DNA from: JADCRZ01 sp037718865
GTDB lineage: Bacteria; Bacteroidota; Bacteroidia; Chitinophagales; Chitinophagaceae
Assembly: GCA_037718865.1 (NCBI GenBank)
Contig: JBBJMP010000012.1
Span: 117,029-181,028 of the forward strand
Direction: 5' to 3'
DNA: 64,000 nt
The first letter of the stretch is position 1. Every line of letters begins with the position of its first letter. Shown here piece by piece: positions 52,444-60,707 of the stretch. Position numbers and translations under genes: made by a program. The notes under the pieces are model-generated. The model was not told the origin of the DNA. It did no database searches and worked only from the letters and a program-made list of their open reading frames with translations.

Positions 52444-53475
52444 ATGACCTGCAACTACTATACATTCGACCTTGCATTCAGGTACCCGTTTACCATTTCA
52501 AGGGGGACTAAAACCCATCAGCCCACTTTCATCACGGAACTTGATTTCAATAGCATTAAAGGATACGGAGAGGCGCCGGCTATTGGTTATTACAATATTG
52601 AAGTAGAAGGGATGATAGCCGACCTTGAGAAAAAGAAGTCGTTCATTGAAAAATTTTCGCTGACAGATCCCGAGCGCTACTGGCATTACCTGCATCATTT
52701 ACTGCCACATAATAATTTCCTGGTGTGTGCGCTGGACATGGCAGCCTGGGATATTTATGGCAAACTCAGGAACAAACCTTTGTACCACCTCTGGAACCTG
52801 GATGCTTCTGCAAGTCCCATAACGAACTATACCATCGGCATTGATAGTATTGAGAAAATGGTGGAAAAGATCAGGGAGAAGCCATGGCCGATATATAAAA
52901 TAAAGCTGGGTACACCCGACGATATAGCTATCGTTAAGGCGTTAAGGAGCCATTCGGACGCCGTCTTCAGGGTAGATGCCAATGCGGGGTGGACGACGGA
53001 GGAAGCGTTGGAAATTATTCCGCAGTTAAAGCAATTGGGTGTTGAGTTTGTGGAGCAGCCCCTGGCCAGGGACAACTGGGAGGGAATGAAAAAATTATAT
53101 CACCAGTCTGTACTGCCATTGATTGCAGATGAAAGTTGTGTTAGGGAAGCCGACGTGGAGAAATGCCACAAACATTTTCATGGCATCAACATCAAACTTA
53201 CCAAGTGCAGTGGTATAACGCCTGCGCGAAGAATGATCAAACAGGCACGCGAACTAGAGATGCTCGTTATGGTCGGATGTATGAATGAAAGTACGGTAGG
53301 GTCTGCAGCCATTGCCCACCTGGCGCCCATGCTTGATTATGTCGATATGGACGGGCCGCTGCTGCTAACGGATGACCTGGCTACCGGAATTTCTTTTAAT
53401 GCTGTTGATGGTAAATTAATATATTCGGAGAGGCCGGGGTTAGGCATTGAGTATACGGGTTTGAAACGGCCTTGA
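52444..53475 (+). CDS. Dipeptide epimerase (enolase superfamily)
   Basis: A 343-residue enolase-superfamily protein of the L-Ala-D/L-Glu epimerase type. Features are YKIKLGT (KxK base, about residue 155), FRVDANAGW, VEFVEQPL and IADESC (three metal ligands), and the opposing lysine in NIKLTKCSG, with VGCMNESTVG and VDMDGPLLL at the end. It epimerises dipeptides, plausibly in recycling murein peptide. The exact dipeptide cannot be known from sequence. Confidence 0.92.
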   Translation: MTCNYYTFDLAFRYPFTISRGTKTHQPTFITELDFNSIKGYGEAPAIGYYNIEVEGMIADLEKKKSFIEKFSLTDPERYWHYLHHLLPHNNFLVCALDMAAWDIYGKLRNKPLYHLWNLDASASPITNYTIGIDSIEKMVEKIREKPWPIYKIKLGTPDDIAIVKALRSHSDAVFRVDANAGWTTEEALEIIPQLKQLGVEFVEQPLARDNWEGMKKLYHQSVLPLIADESCVREADVEKCHKHFHGINIKLTKCSGITPARRMIKQARELEMLVMVGCMNESTVGSAAIAHLAPMLDYVDMDGPLLLTDDLATGISFNAVDGKLIYSERPGLGIEYTGLKRP

Positions 53476-53518
53476 TGCTGAGGATTTGATTATGTTTATT
53501 TTTATAGTATAAAGTAGT

Positions 53519-53592
53519 CGGGATGTAGCGCAGCCCGGTAGCGCGCTTCGTTCGTGACGAAGAGGCCGCTGGTTCGAATCCAGTCATCCCGA
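53519..53592 (+). tRNA. tRNA, proline-type body with anticodon CGT (reads ACG, Thr)
   Basis: A full cloverleaf can be drawn. The 7-pair acceptor stem is cgggatg / catcccg, the D stem gcgc/gcgc, the anticodon stem cttcg/cgaag with loop ttcgtga, the T arm gctgg-ttcgaat-ccagt, and the discriminator A. CCA is not encoded. Anticodon position 34-36 is CGT, a Thr anticodon. However C1-G72, A73, G37 and the anticodon-arm sequence are those of proline tRNA: the arm equals that of tRNA-Pro(CGG) except that G36 is T. Thr tRNAs normally carry A37 and G1-C72. Confidence 0.85.
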
Positions 53593-53756
53593 CTGACAAA
53601 AATATTAAATTATTTATTATCAGTTGGTTACGATTTGATATTTAACTTGGGGAGGAAAAAGGGCAGGAATTTTGGGCTTTTTGATCAGTTTCGTTTTAGA
53701 TTCAATCTTTGTTGATCTTTAAAAGGTAGTATCTCAGTTTGAAATTTTTTTCCCGG

Positions 53757-54054
53757 TTATTTACCTGATTTTATTCGATTATCCTGTTTACATAACATTT
53801 GGCAATTTTCTTCCGTGATTTTACCGTTTTCTCTCCAAGGTCTTATATGGTCGGCTTCCATTTGATTTAATTCAAAATGCTCTCCACATTTTACACAAAT
53901 TCCTCTTTGTCGTTTGTAAACTTTTTGTCGAATACTGTCAGAAAATGCAATTTCTTTAATAAACTTATCGTAGGCAAAATCAAATTTTTGACTTTTTGTA
54001 GTGTTGCAGTTATGACATAATACTTTATCAAATTTAAACGAGTCCGAATTAGGT
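53757..54054 (-). pseudogene. HNH endonuclease, C-terminal part, interrupted by an insertion sequence
   Basis: About 99 residues, reverse strand. HNH features: VCHNC-like LCHNCNTTKS, KRQRGICVKCGEHF, and MEADHIRPWRENGKITEENCQMLCKQDN. The reading frame runs into the ISKra4-like element. Removing the element and one 8-base duplication joins the frame in phase (TVIPQGPNSDSFKFDK), so the element interrupted it. Beyond that about 14 codons remain before a stop near the IS630 end, so the N-terminus is lost or rearranged. Confidence 0.75.
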
Positions 54055-54119
54055 GGGTGCATTCCAAATTGTCGCGGGTAAGAAGTTTTGTAGCTTTAGG
54101 TAACCAAAATCTTCTTATC

Positions 54120-54335
54120 ATGACAAAGGAACAACTTCTTGCGATGGTTTCAGAACGTTATGACAAATTACAATCCCTAAACAAGATTAATAATTTTTAT
54201 GATTACGAAAAGGAATTTGAAGATATCTGGAAAGAGTTAGGTCAATCAGTCTTTGAAAAGAATTTGAGTGAGTTTTCAGCCGACAGGCGAAAAAAAAACT
54301 CTAGCCCGGCTTGGAGAGATAAGCATCAGCAATAA
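54120..54335 (+). CDS. ISKra4-type transposase, upstream frame
   Basis: A 71-codon frame (MTKEQLLAMVSERYDKLQSLNKINNFYDYEKEFEDIWKELG and onward). Near its end it runs through a run of nine A (54290-54298), after which the larger transposase frame continues in the +1 phase. By itself it lacks any catalytic motif. Programmed slippage on the A-run would fuse it to the downstream frame; otherwise it would be a separate short protein. Confidence 0.7.
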   Translation: MTKEQLLAMVSERYDKLQSLNKINNFYDYEKEFEDIWKELGQSVFEKNLSEFSADRRKKNSSPAWRDKHQQ

Positions 54336-55296
54336 ACACCCGTTTAGCAAAGGAGTAAATGGGTATCAAATTAGCCCCCGGATGCAAGAATTAATGGTAT
54401 ATGCGGGACAATTGGATAGTTATGAAAAAAGCAATGAAGTTATCCGGGAATTTATAAATGTAGAAGTAAGTACCACGCAAGTGTACCGGCTCACCGATAA
54501 GTATGGCAAAGAGGTAGAAAAGGAAGTAAATAAAGAACGAACGCTGACCCCTTTAAAAAAAGATGAAGTATTGTATGTTCAGGCGGATGGCTCAATGCTT
54601 CTAACGCGAGAAGAAGGATGGAAAGAAGTGAAAGTTGGCAGGCTTTTTAAGAGCAGCGATTGTATCCATGCTGATCAAAAGTCAGGCTGGATAAGCAATT
54701 CACAATACATAGCTCATTTGGGCAACAATAAAGAATTTACAAAACCAATGGATGATTTGATAGAATCGTATGGAAAATCAGCCAATCAGCTAATATTTGT
54801 ATCAGATGGAGCAGTATGGATAAGAAACTGGATTGAAGATGCCTTTCCTGATGCCATTTCAATACTTGATTACTATCATGCCTGTGAACATCTGCATTTG
54901 TTTACCAGCAATTATTTTACCGATAAGGACAAAGAAAAGATATGGGTAACTGTTCAAAAAGAATTGCTATTGCAAAGTGAAGTGTTGGCAGTAATAGAGA
55001 ACATTGAAAAACTTGCCGGAAAAAATAAGGAAGCACAGAAATTGATAGCCTATTATCAGAGCAATAAGGATAGAATGGATTATAAACGGTATCAACAAAT
55101 TGGCTGTGGAATAATAGGGTCAGGAGCAATAGAATCAGCTCATCGAACAGTGGTGCAAAAAAGGATGAAACAATCCGGGCAACGATGGAGCATGCAAGGA
55201 GCACAAAACATGTTGAATCTTAGGGTGGTGAGAAAAAATCTGCAATGGAATAAAATAATAGAATTGACAAAATATGGGTTTAAAGCCACAGCTTAG
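54268..55296 (+). CDS. ISKra4-type transposase, main frame
   Basis: A roughly 340-residue frame. Core motifs: VLYVQADGSMLL (first Asp), FVSDGAVWIRNWIEDAFPDAISILDYYHACEHL (second Asp) and CGIIGSGAIESAHRTVVQKRMKQSGQRWSMQGAQNMLNLR (catalytic Glu and family signature). This agrees with ISKra4/ISAzba1-like transposases. The GTG at 54268 is only a formal start; fusion to the preceding frame at the A9 run is the likelier full product. Confidence 0.88.
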   Translation: MSFQPTGEKKTLARLGEISISNKHPFSKGVNGYQISPRMQELMVYAGQLDSYEKSNEVIREFINVEVSTTQVYRLTDKYGKEVEKEVNKERTLTPLKKDEVLYVQADGSMLLTREEGWKEVKVGRLFKSSDCIHADQKSGWISNSQYIAHLGNNKEFTKPMDDLIESYGKSANQLIFVSDGAVWIRNWIEDAFPDAISILDYYHACEHLHLFTSNYFTDKDKEKIWVTVQKELLLQSEVLAVIENIEKLAGKNKEAQKLIAYYQSNKDRMDYKRYQQIGCGIIGSGAIESAHRTVVQKRMKQSGQRWSMQGAQNMLNLRVVRKNLQWNKIIELTKYGFKATA

Positions 55297-55360
55297 ACTG
55301 CGACAATTTGGAATGCACCCAATTAGGTCCTTGTGGAATAACTGTTATAAAAAAGTGCTA

Positions 55361-56469
55361 GTGTGACGATTACTAAGTTAGTATAGTATTATACTGCCAG
55401 TGGCTTACCTGTATAAGTCCATGTAAAAGGCTTAGCCCTTTCTTTATTATAAGTTTCCACATACTCCATTAATTGATTAACTAATTGTTTCTTTGACTTC
55501 CATACTCCTCCTTTTAATACATCCTTGGTAAGCATGTTGAACCATATTTCTATTTGGTTGAGCCAGGAAGAGTACGTTGGAGTAAAGTGCATGGTTATTC
55601 TTTTTTTAGAATTTATCCAATCAGTAACCATTTTATGCTTATGCACCGTCAAATTATCAGCGATTATATGCAGATGCTTCTTTGGATATTTCCGATAGAG
55701 CCCTTTAAGAAAACTTAAAAAATTCTCGGCGTTATTTTTATCCACTGTGGTTGCTGTTATATCGCCTTTATGCACTGCCAGTGCCGCAATTAAAGCTACC
55801 GTTCCATTACGCTTGTAAGTAGCCGTTAACCGCTTGGGCGCCTTCTCCTTTAAAGGAAGTATCGGTTGAGTTCTATCCAGCGCCTGTATCTGGGTCTTCT
55901 CATCCACACTCAGTACCAGTGCGTTTTCCGGAGGATTCATATACAGCCCTACTATATTGATCATCTTGCTTTCAAATTCAGGATCGGTACTCTTACCGCA
56001 CCAGTACTGTACCTTATGAGGCTTCAAGTCAGCGCCACTTAATATCTGGTGAACCTTGCTTTGGCTCATACCGGCTTCCTTCGCTATACGGCGCTGGCTC
56101 CAGGAAGTATATCCTTTACCAGGCCTCCTGGTAGCCAGTTTAATGACATTTGCCATTTGAGTAGCTGTGAAAACAGATGGTTTGCCGCTTCTTGGAGCAT
56201 CAATAAGCCCTCCCATGCCTTTTTCTTTAAATCTCTTTCTCCACTTATTAATAGCAACCTCTGTCACTCCCAGTGACATCCGTGTATCGGCGAATGTTTT
56301 TCCTTCATGCCATTGTAAAATTATTCTGGCTCTTTCAACTAGTCTTCTTTCAGCCTTTGCGCTTCTTGCTATTGTTTGTAACTCTGTAAGAGTCTCCTGA
56401 GAAATATTAATTGTAGTACGCTTTGCCATATCACACAAATATACTACATTTATTAAGTAATCATCACAC
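55361..56469 (-). mobile_element. Complete IS630-family element
   Basis: A 1,109-base element bounded by TA at 55359-55360 and 56470-56471, the duplicated target of IS630/Tc1-type elements. Terminal inverted repeats start gtgtgacgattact and are imperfect over about 30 bases. The transposase fills it. A partial copy of its left end lies at 61088-61220. Confidence 0.92.
55389..56429 (-). CDS. IS630 transposase
   Basis: A 346-residue transposase. N-terminal helix-turn-helix units (LQTIARSAKAERRLVERARIIL, SLGVTEVAINKWRKRFKEKG) come first. The catalytic DDE is LVLSVDEKTQIQALDRTQP (Asp), LHIIADNLTVHKHK (Asp) and TPTYSSWLNQIEIWFNMLTK (Glu), typical of IS630. The start is taken at MAKRTT (56429); a GTG 3 codons before is also possible. 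It appears intact. Confidence 0.95.
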   Translation of the reverse strand: MAKRTTINISQETLTELQTIARSAKAERRLVERARIILQWHEGKTFADTRMSLGVTEVAINKWRKRFKEKGMGGLIDAPRSGKPSVFTATQMANVIKLATRRPGKGYTSWSQRRIAKEAGMSQSKVHQILSGADLKPHKVQYWCGKSTDPEFESKMINIVGLYMNPPENALVLSVDEKTQIQALDRTQPILPLKEKAPKRLTATYKRNGTVALIAALAVHKGDITATTVDKNNAENFLSFLKGLYRKYPKKHLHIIADNLTVHKHKMVTDWINSKKRITMHFTPTYSSWLNQIEIWFNMLTKDVLKGGVWKSKKQLVNQLMEYVETYNKERAKPFTWTYTGKPLAV

Positions 56470-56471
56470 TA

Positions 56472-56657
56472 GCTTTGTCAAAAACGGAATTTCAACACTT
56501 TGAGAAAAACTCTAAACAGGTTCCATTTATCAGAAAGTAAATTGTTTAATTAGTTAAGTAAAGTTGCATTTACATTATGTGCCAATTTAATAGCCGCATA
56601 TAAAACTCAAAACATTGCCTAAAATTTTCACTAACCATTGATATAAATATAATTTAA
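56472..56657. other. AT-rich gap between two insertion sequences
   Basis: 186 bases with no coding frame seen. It consists of AT-rich sequence with the outer flank of the IS1595 target at its end (taatttaa at 56650-56657). Confidence 0.6.
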
Positions 56658-57644
56658 TAGGGTTATCCATTTAAGTCGCATTTGCTTTATAGGCGTAGGG
56701 TTCATGTTGCATCATTCTCTCAATCAGCTTGTGCCAGATGGTTGGTAGAAAGTTTCTCCGGTTAAATCTGAAGAAGAATTCATCTAAATATCCGTTCATG
56801 AATCTTTCTGAACACTTATGATGTATACCTCTTAGCCATCCTTTCAAATTCATGATTAAATAATGCAATCCCATAAAGTTTTTCCCTTTACTTGAGGGCT
56901 TTTGCTTGATTTCAAATTCACTTTCCAGTGGCCAGTAACCCCTCCATTGATCCGTCTTAATCTGGGTGTTATCTTTGTCAATATATTTCTCGAAGAAAGG
57001 CTTAAAGCTTTCTGCACTGGCATCTTCAATCGTTTGTGCATAGGCTCGTCCTATTTTATCTCCTTGTACTTTTTCAACTGCCATCACTACCAGCTTCTTA
57101 TCTCCCTTGCTTCTTCCGCGTTCGCCCTCATCTACTCCCCCAATCATCAATTCATCCACTTCTACATGACCACTAAGAAGATGTTTGCCGCTGCTTGCCA
57201 TTGCCTCCTGTGCCTTTCGTTTAAACAACCAGGAAGATTTTTGATTGATGCCGTATTCATTAGCCAATTCTATGGTTGACATTCCTTTTTTGCGCACAGA
57301 GATCCGAAAGTTAATCCCAAAAGCCTTCAGCAGCGGGATCTTCATCTTGTGAAACAATGTGTGTGCTGTGACAGATTCATCATACCCGCACTGTGTACAT
57401 CGCAAATGAAACCGAGTCTTGCCTTTGCAGCTTTTCTTCCCATTGCAATTGCGGCATCGATAACCGTCATTCCATTTTAAATCAAACAGATACTGCCTGC
57501 AATCATCTTCACTTGTAAAGAACTTATTAAACTCACTAATGGTGATTCCCTGAAACATACTCAAATATTTAGTACAAATATACTAAATTTATTAGCTAAG
57601 GTCTATTTCTTATCTTCGCTTTGCGCTCTATCTGGATAACCCTA
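56658..57644 (-). mobile_element. Complete IS1595-family element with 8-base target duplication
   Basis: A 987-base element with 12-base terminal inverted repeats (tagggttatcca / tggataacccta) flanked by taatttaa at 56650-56657 and 57645-57652. The transposase lies inside. A 20-base exact match to its left end (56657-56676) occurs alone at 60465-60484. Confidence 0.92.
56671..57564 (-). CDS. IS1595 transposase (ISXO2-like)
   Basis: A 297-residue protein. An N-terminal zinc ribbon has CRNCNGKKS...CTQCGY. The central HTH is GMSTIELANEYGINQKSSWLFKRKAQEA. The ISXO2-like catalytic domain has GHVEVDELMIGGVDEGERGRSKGDKKLVVMAVE (first Asp), KTDQWRGYWPLE (Asp) and LGIHHKCSERFMNGYLDEFFFRFNRR-like end (family region). 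It is intact and fills the element. Confidence 0.94.
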   Translation of the reverse strand: MSMFQGITISEFNKFFTSEDDCRQYLFDLKWNDGYRCRNCNGKKSCKGKTRFHLRCTQCGYDESVTAHTLFHKMKIPLLKAFGINFRISVRKKGMSTIELANEYGINQKSSWLFKRKAQEAMASSGKHLLSGHVEVDELMIGGVDEGERGRSKGDKKLVVMAVEKVQGDKIGRAYAQTIEDASAESFKPFFEKYIDKDNTQIKTDQWRGYWPLESEFEIKQKPSSKGKNFMGLHYLIMNLKGWLRGIHHKCSERFMNGYLDEFFFRFNRRNFLPTIWHKLIERMMQHEPYAYKANAT

Positions 57645-57653
57645 TAATTTAAA

Positions 57654-57823
57654 TTATAAATCTGTCCTCCAACTTTCTGAATTTTTACCCATTGCCTTTT
57701 CATGAAGCAAGTGTTTTTTTACTTCTGTCAAAAGAATCTTGTAAGGTAAAAATCTATCATAAAATCTTAGAAATTTCAATTCTGATTGATTAGCAAATGA
57801 ATCGCGCCATTTTTTCTGGTCAG
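57654..57823 (-). pseudogene. C-terminal tail of an unidentified protein next to the intron
   Basis: On the reverse strand, after the 3' end of the group II intron, an open frame runs LPDQKKWRDSFANQSELKFL...KKHLLHEKAMGKNSESWRTDL to a TAA at 57654. It is lysine-rich and looks protein-like, but there is no start, and the sequence on the other side of the intron is not in frame with it in an obvious way. The stop lies next to the IS1595 target site. Probably the end of a gene broken by mobile DNA; identity unknown. Confidence 0.4.
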
Positions 57824-57859
57824 GTAAGGATATCCCATTGCTGTGATATCCTCCCCTAA

Positions 57860-57894
57860 GAACCGTGCATGAAAGTTTCCAATTCACACGGCTC
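57860..57894 (-). ncRNA. Group II intron domain V
   Basis: On the reverse strand: gagccgtgtgaa, GAAA-type loop, tttcatgcacggttc, a 35-base hairpin with the catalytic triad-side stem. This is the best marker of a group II intron and lies right where expected, directly downstream of the maturase stop. Confidence 0.88.
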
Positions 57895-57903
57895 AAGCCA
57901 ATA

Positions 57904-59643
57904 CTAAGTTGAAGCATTGTTGGCTTCAGCCGGAAACACATACACAAAACCGTTAGTAAACCCTAGTTCCTGACAAATCGGATGCAAGAGAATAAGATTG
58001 GATAAATTTTCCGAACCTCCCTCCAGACGACTTTCCATATGATGAACACGCCAATTGGTTATGCTTGTAATTCTTTCCCCACACATAGAGCAGCAACCTC
58101 CTTGTCTCCTCCATAGTGCTGCGACCTTTCTGCGGCCTTCTTTATTATTTGCCATCTTTGTTGACATGCGATTTTCAAAGTACGCTTCGTAATTTGGGTC
58201 AAAGGGCGTTGCTTCGCTTTGGATTTTAATGTGACGTTTTATAAACGTATCCGAAGCGTGTTTCAACGTTATCCCTATTTTTGCCTTCCCGTTCCCATCC
58301 TTAATAATACAGCTAAAACAGTGATTGCGTTCTTTGATTTTTCTGAAGTACCTAGAATGTACCCAGGCTTTGCCTTTATTAGGATGTCTACGCATGGCCC
58401 AGCGCCAGATGGCTTTCCATATCTCGTTGTCCACTTTATTGTAGGTTGTCTTTGATACTATTGATCGATGATAGTTAGCCCATCCCTGAATCATGGGATT
58501 AAGTTTACGTATCAGGTTTTCCTGAGTTGCTGTTGCCATCGATTTAATGGTTTTCCTAATACCGGTAAGAAACGTTTTTATGTTCTTGCTGCAAGGTTTG
58601 ATGAGTAGTTTAGCATTATCTTTTCCATACCCGTATTTACGAATGTTTTGTCCAAGGAAGTCGAATCCTTCCGAGATGTGGGTAATCTTCGTTTTTTCTT
58701 TGGATAGTTCAAGACCTCTTTCTTTCAAAAATTCTTCAATCGCAGGATATACCTCTTCTTCCAGGATCTCTTTTGAATTTCCGGTTATCACGAAGTCATC
58801 TGCATACCTTACAAAGTGAATCCCAAAAGGTGATGCCTGTCTGCGAAGTCCATATCTATTTAACGAATTAAACTTTTTTCCCAGCAAGTTTTCTATTCCA
58901 TCAAGTACCAGGTTGGCAAGTGTAGGGGAAGCAATTCCTCCTTGAGGAGTACCTTTATGTGTGGGAAACAATTCAGCCTTTTCCATGTAACCTGCGTTTA
59001 GCCATTTACGCAATACTGTTGTATCTGTACAGATATTTTTCAGCATCCATTCATGGCTGATGTTGTCAAAACAACCTTTAATGTCGCCTTCCAGAATCCA
59101 TTGCGGTGCATCTTTTCTACAAAGCCTTTTGAACAGAGCTTCGATTGCATCGGCAGTACAGCGTTCCGGTCTGAAGCCATAGCTGTTCCAGTCTGCCAGA
59201 GTTTCCGACATAGGTAGGAGTGCAAGGGTATGCAGAGCTTGCATACCTCGGTCGAGCATGGTCGGTATTCCGAGGGGGCGATCCTTTTTCCCATTGGATT
59301 TCGGAATATAGATTCGTTTTAACGGCGACGGGGTATAGCCGCAGCGCATTAGCGAGTTAGCCATGGCGGCTTTGTCTTCAGGGGTTTTAAGGAGCACCCC
59401 ATCCACTCCCGGTGTTCGTTTACCACGGTTGGTAGTAATTTTCTTTACTGCCAATAATTTTGCAGCATAAGAATGTGTTAGTAGCCATTGCAAGGCTTTC
59501 ACCTTACGCCAGCAGCCTTCACGTGTTGCCTTGGCGATACGCACTTGTAGCCTCATTACCATACGGTGCGCATGGTTCCAGTCAATGGAATTCCATTTTG
59601 CTCCGTCTGTGGGAACCGCATCCATATTTGGTAATACAGTCAT
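57904..59643 (-). CDS. ltrA: Group II intron reverse transcriptase/maturase
   Basis: A 579-residue intron-encoded protein. RT domain: LLAVKKITTNRGKRTPGVDGV, YIPKSNGKKDRPLGIPTMLDR, ILEGDIKGCFDNISH, TPQGGIASPTLANL and FVRYADDFVITG (catalytic YADD). The maturase X region contains NPMIQGWANYHRSIVSK. The C-terminal HNH-type region has CCSMCGERITSITNWRVHHMESRLEGGSENLSNLILLHPICQ. The final residue of the usual HxxCH motif is Gln here, so nuclease activity may be reduced. Splicing and reverse transcription look intact. Confidence 0.95.
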   Translation of the reverse strand: MTVLPNMDAVPTDGAKWNSIDWNHAHRMVMRLQVRIAKATREGCWRKVKALQWLLTHSYAAKLLAVKKITTNRGKRTPGVDGVLLKTPEDKAAMANSLMRCGYTPSPLKRIYIPKSNGKKDRPLGIPTMLDRGMQALHTLALLPMSETLADWNSYGFRPERCTADAIEALFKRLCRKDAPQWILEGDIKGCFDNISHEWMLKNICTDTTVLRKWLNAGYMEKAELFPTHKGTPQGGIASPTLANLVLDGIENLLGKKFNSLNRYGLRRQASPFGIHFVRYADDFVITGNSKEILEEEVYPAIEEFLKERGLELSKEKTKITHISEGFDFLGQNIRKYGYGKDNAKLLIKPCSKNIKTFLTGIRKTIKSMATATQENLIRKLNPMIQGWANYHRSIVSKTTYNKVDNEIWKAIWRWAMRRHPNKGKAWVHSRYFRKIKERNHCFSCIIKDGNGKAKIGITLKHASDTFIKRHIKIQSEATPFDPNYEAYFENRMSTKMANNKEGRRKVAALWRRQGGCCSMCGERITSITNWRVHHMESRLEGGSENLSNLILLHPICQELGFTNGFVYVFPAEANNAST

Positions 59644-60268
59644 TTGCTTGTTTCCCCTTAGTTTTAGGTTCTAGTAGTTCTCTCGCCATGATTGACCACA
59701 TAGACAAGTCAGCCGGCTTTCACCGCAGGGCAATCCTTTCATCCCCTATACACTTCATTACAAAGTATCATTCGCTTTTTGTCTGATCCTTTACCCTCTC
59801 CATCAGAGGTCTTCCTTACGGTCGACTTGCCTTTAAAGGCGATGAATAGGGCTTACCTTGTTCCAATATTGCAACATGACTGGTTTAGGTCCTATCTCTC
59901 CGCCGGGCGTGTTTTGTGTCTGTGCAATCCGACGATCAAGCAGATTGTCCCACGCATGCCTTTTGGCCTGAGCTTATCAGTTTCTTTAGCTCACCTATTT
60001 TTACGACGTTTATCGATAGTTCAGTTTCCTTAACCATGCCAGCCAGCCTAGCCCTATCCCGGATGAAACTTCCAGGATCAGTTCTTACCTCGCTATTCTA
60101 ACTGATAGCCTTGCGGCATTTAGGTACATTGTCCCCCAAGCTTCACACACAGAGATTACTCTTTGTGCATGTCGGAGTAGGCTATTACTAACAGAACAGT
60201 AAGTTTCTCTAATTTCTTTTCTAAGAAATTGAAACAATTGCAACATCAGCTTTACAAGTCGCACTGAT

Positions 60269-60384
60269 CGGCAAATAACAATACACAGAAATCGGCAATT
60301 AAGAATACACAGTTTCGGCAAATAAGAGTGCACAACTTCGGCAAATAGCAGTACACAGTTTCGGCAAATTACAGATGCATGATC
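60269..60384. repeat. Five imperfect 23-base tandem repeats
   Basis: Units start at 60269, 60293, 60316, 60339 and 60362 (period 24, 23, 23, 23), each beginning cggcaaata or close to it, then a variable acacag-like core. The period is not a multiple of three, so it is not coding. They abut the intron 5' end. Multiple short repeats at one end with a short ORF beyond resemble the end of an IS21-type element, but no istA or istB is left. Confidence 0.7.
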
Positions 60385-60707
60385 CTTTATTAATAATCCA
60401 GCTTTACGGAGCCATAAAAGGCCTAAAAAGATGGATAAAAAAACAATGGGAGATTGGATCATGTACTTAAATGGATAACCCTATATCAAAAACTAATGCA
60501 AAAAGCCACAAATGACAATCATTAGAAGGAATAATGGGCGGTCTAATAGGAGGTTAAAAAAAATCAGCCATTATATCCGAAATGTTTTCAGATTCATCAA
60601 TATCTCTGTTATGCTTTGTAAATCCCATCAAAGTAGCTTTTATAGTATTTAGCTTTTTGTTAGTAAGCATTCGGCTAGCCACGTCTTTGTGACAAAAAAA
60701 ATTTAGT
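60385..60707. other. Remnant region without a clear gene
   Basis: A 15-codon frame (60431-60478, MDKKTMGDWIMYLNG) follows the 23-base repeats and may be a broken N-terminus. It runs into a 20-base orphan IS1595 end (60465-60484). A 38-codon reverse frame (60554-60670) has no recognised relative. No complete gene is seen. Confidence 0.5.
60465..60484. repeat. Orphan IS1595 terminal sequence
   Basis: acttaaatggataaccctat is an exact complement of 56657-56676, the left end of the complete IS1595 element. No transposase is next to it here. It may be the scar of an excised or deleted copy. Confidence 0.6.

Larger units (their letters stand above)
54055..55320 (+). mobile_element. ISKra4-like insertion sequence with 8-base target duplication
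   Basis: A 1,266-base element with perfect 21-base terminal inverted repeats (left 54055-54075, right 55300-55320). It is flanked by the direct repeat aattaggt at 54047-54054 and 55321-55328. It carries two overlapping transposase frames. The right-hand flank and the left-hand flank rejoin to restore the HNH reading frame. The intact duplication shows a recent insertion. Confidence 0.93.
57824..60264 (-). mobile_element. Full-length group II intron
   Basis: Reverse strand, about 2,441 bases. The 5' end is GTGCGACTTG (complement ends at 60264), the canonical GUGCG start. Domain V is at 57860-57894 (gagccgtg...cacggttc with a GAAA tetraloop), followed by a domain VI-type stem (aggatatc / gatatcct) and an end in ...CTTAC at 57824. 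The RT-maturase gene is encoded in domain IV (57904-59643). It is a complete mobile intron as judged by both ends. Boundaries are inferred from consensus, +/- a few bases. Confidence 0.85.

Noticed and set aside
53476..53518. tRNA-adjacent integration site for the accessory region
   Set aside because: No repeat of the tRNA 3' end was found downstream and no tyrosine recombinase is in the window; the region looks like piled insertion sequences.
57654..57947. A 97-codon ORF across the intron 3' end
   Set aside because: Its first half lies in domain V/VI of the group II intron and the maturase end; only the part past the intron (57654-57823) may be a real protein tail.
60269..60384. CRISPR-like array
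   Set aside because: Five degenerate units of 23-24 bases lie directly head to tail with no spacers; no cas gene is nearby. Treated as tandem repeats.
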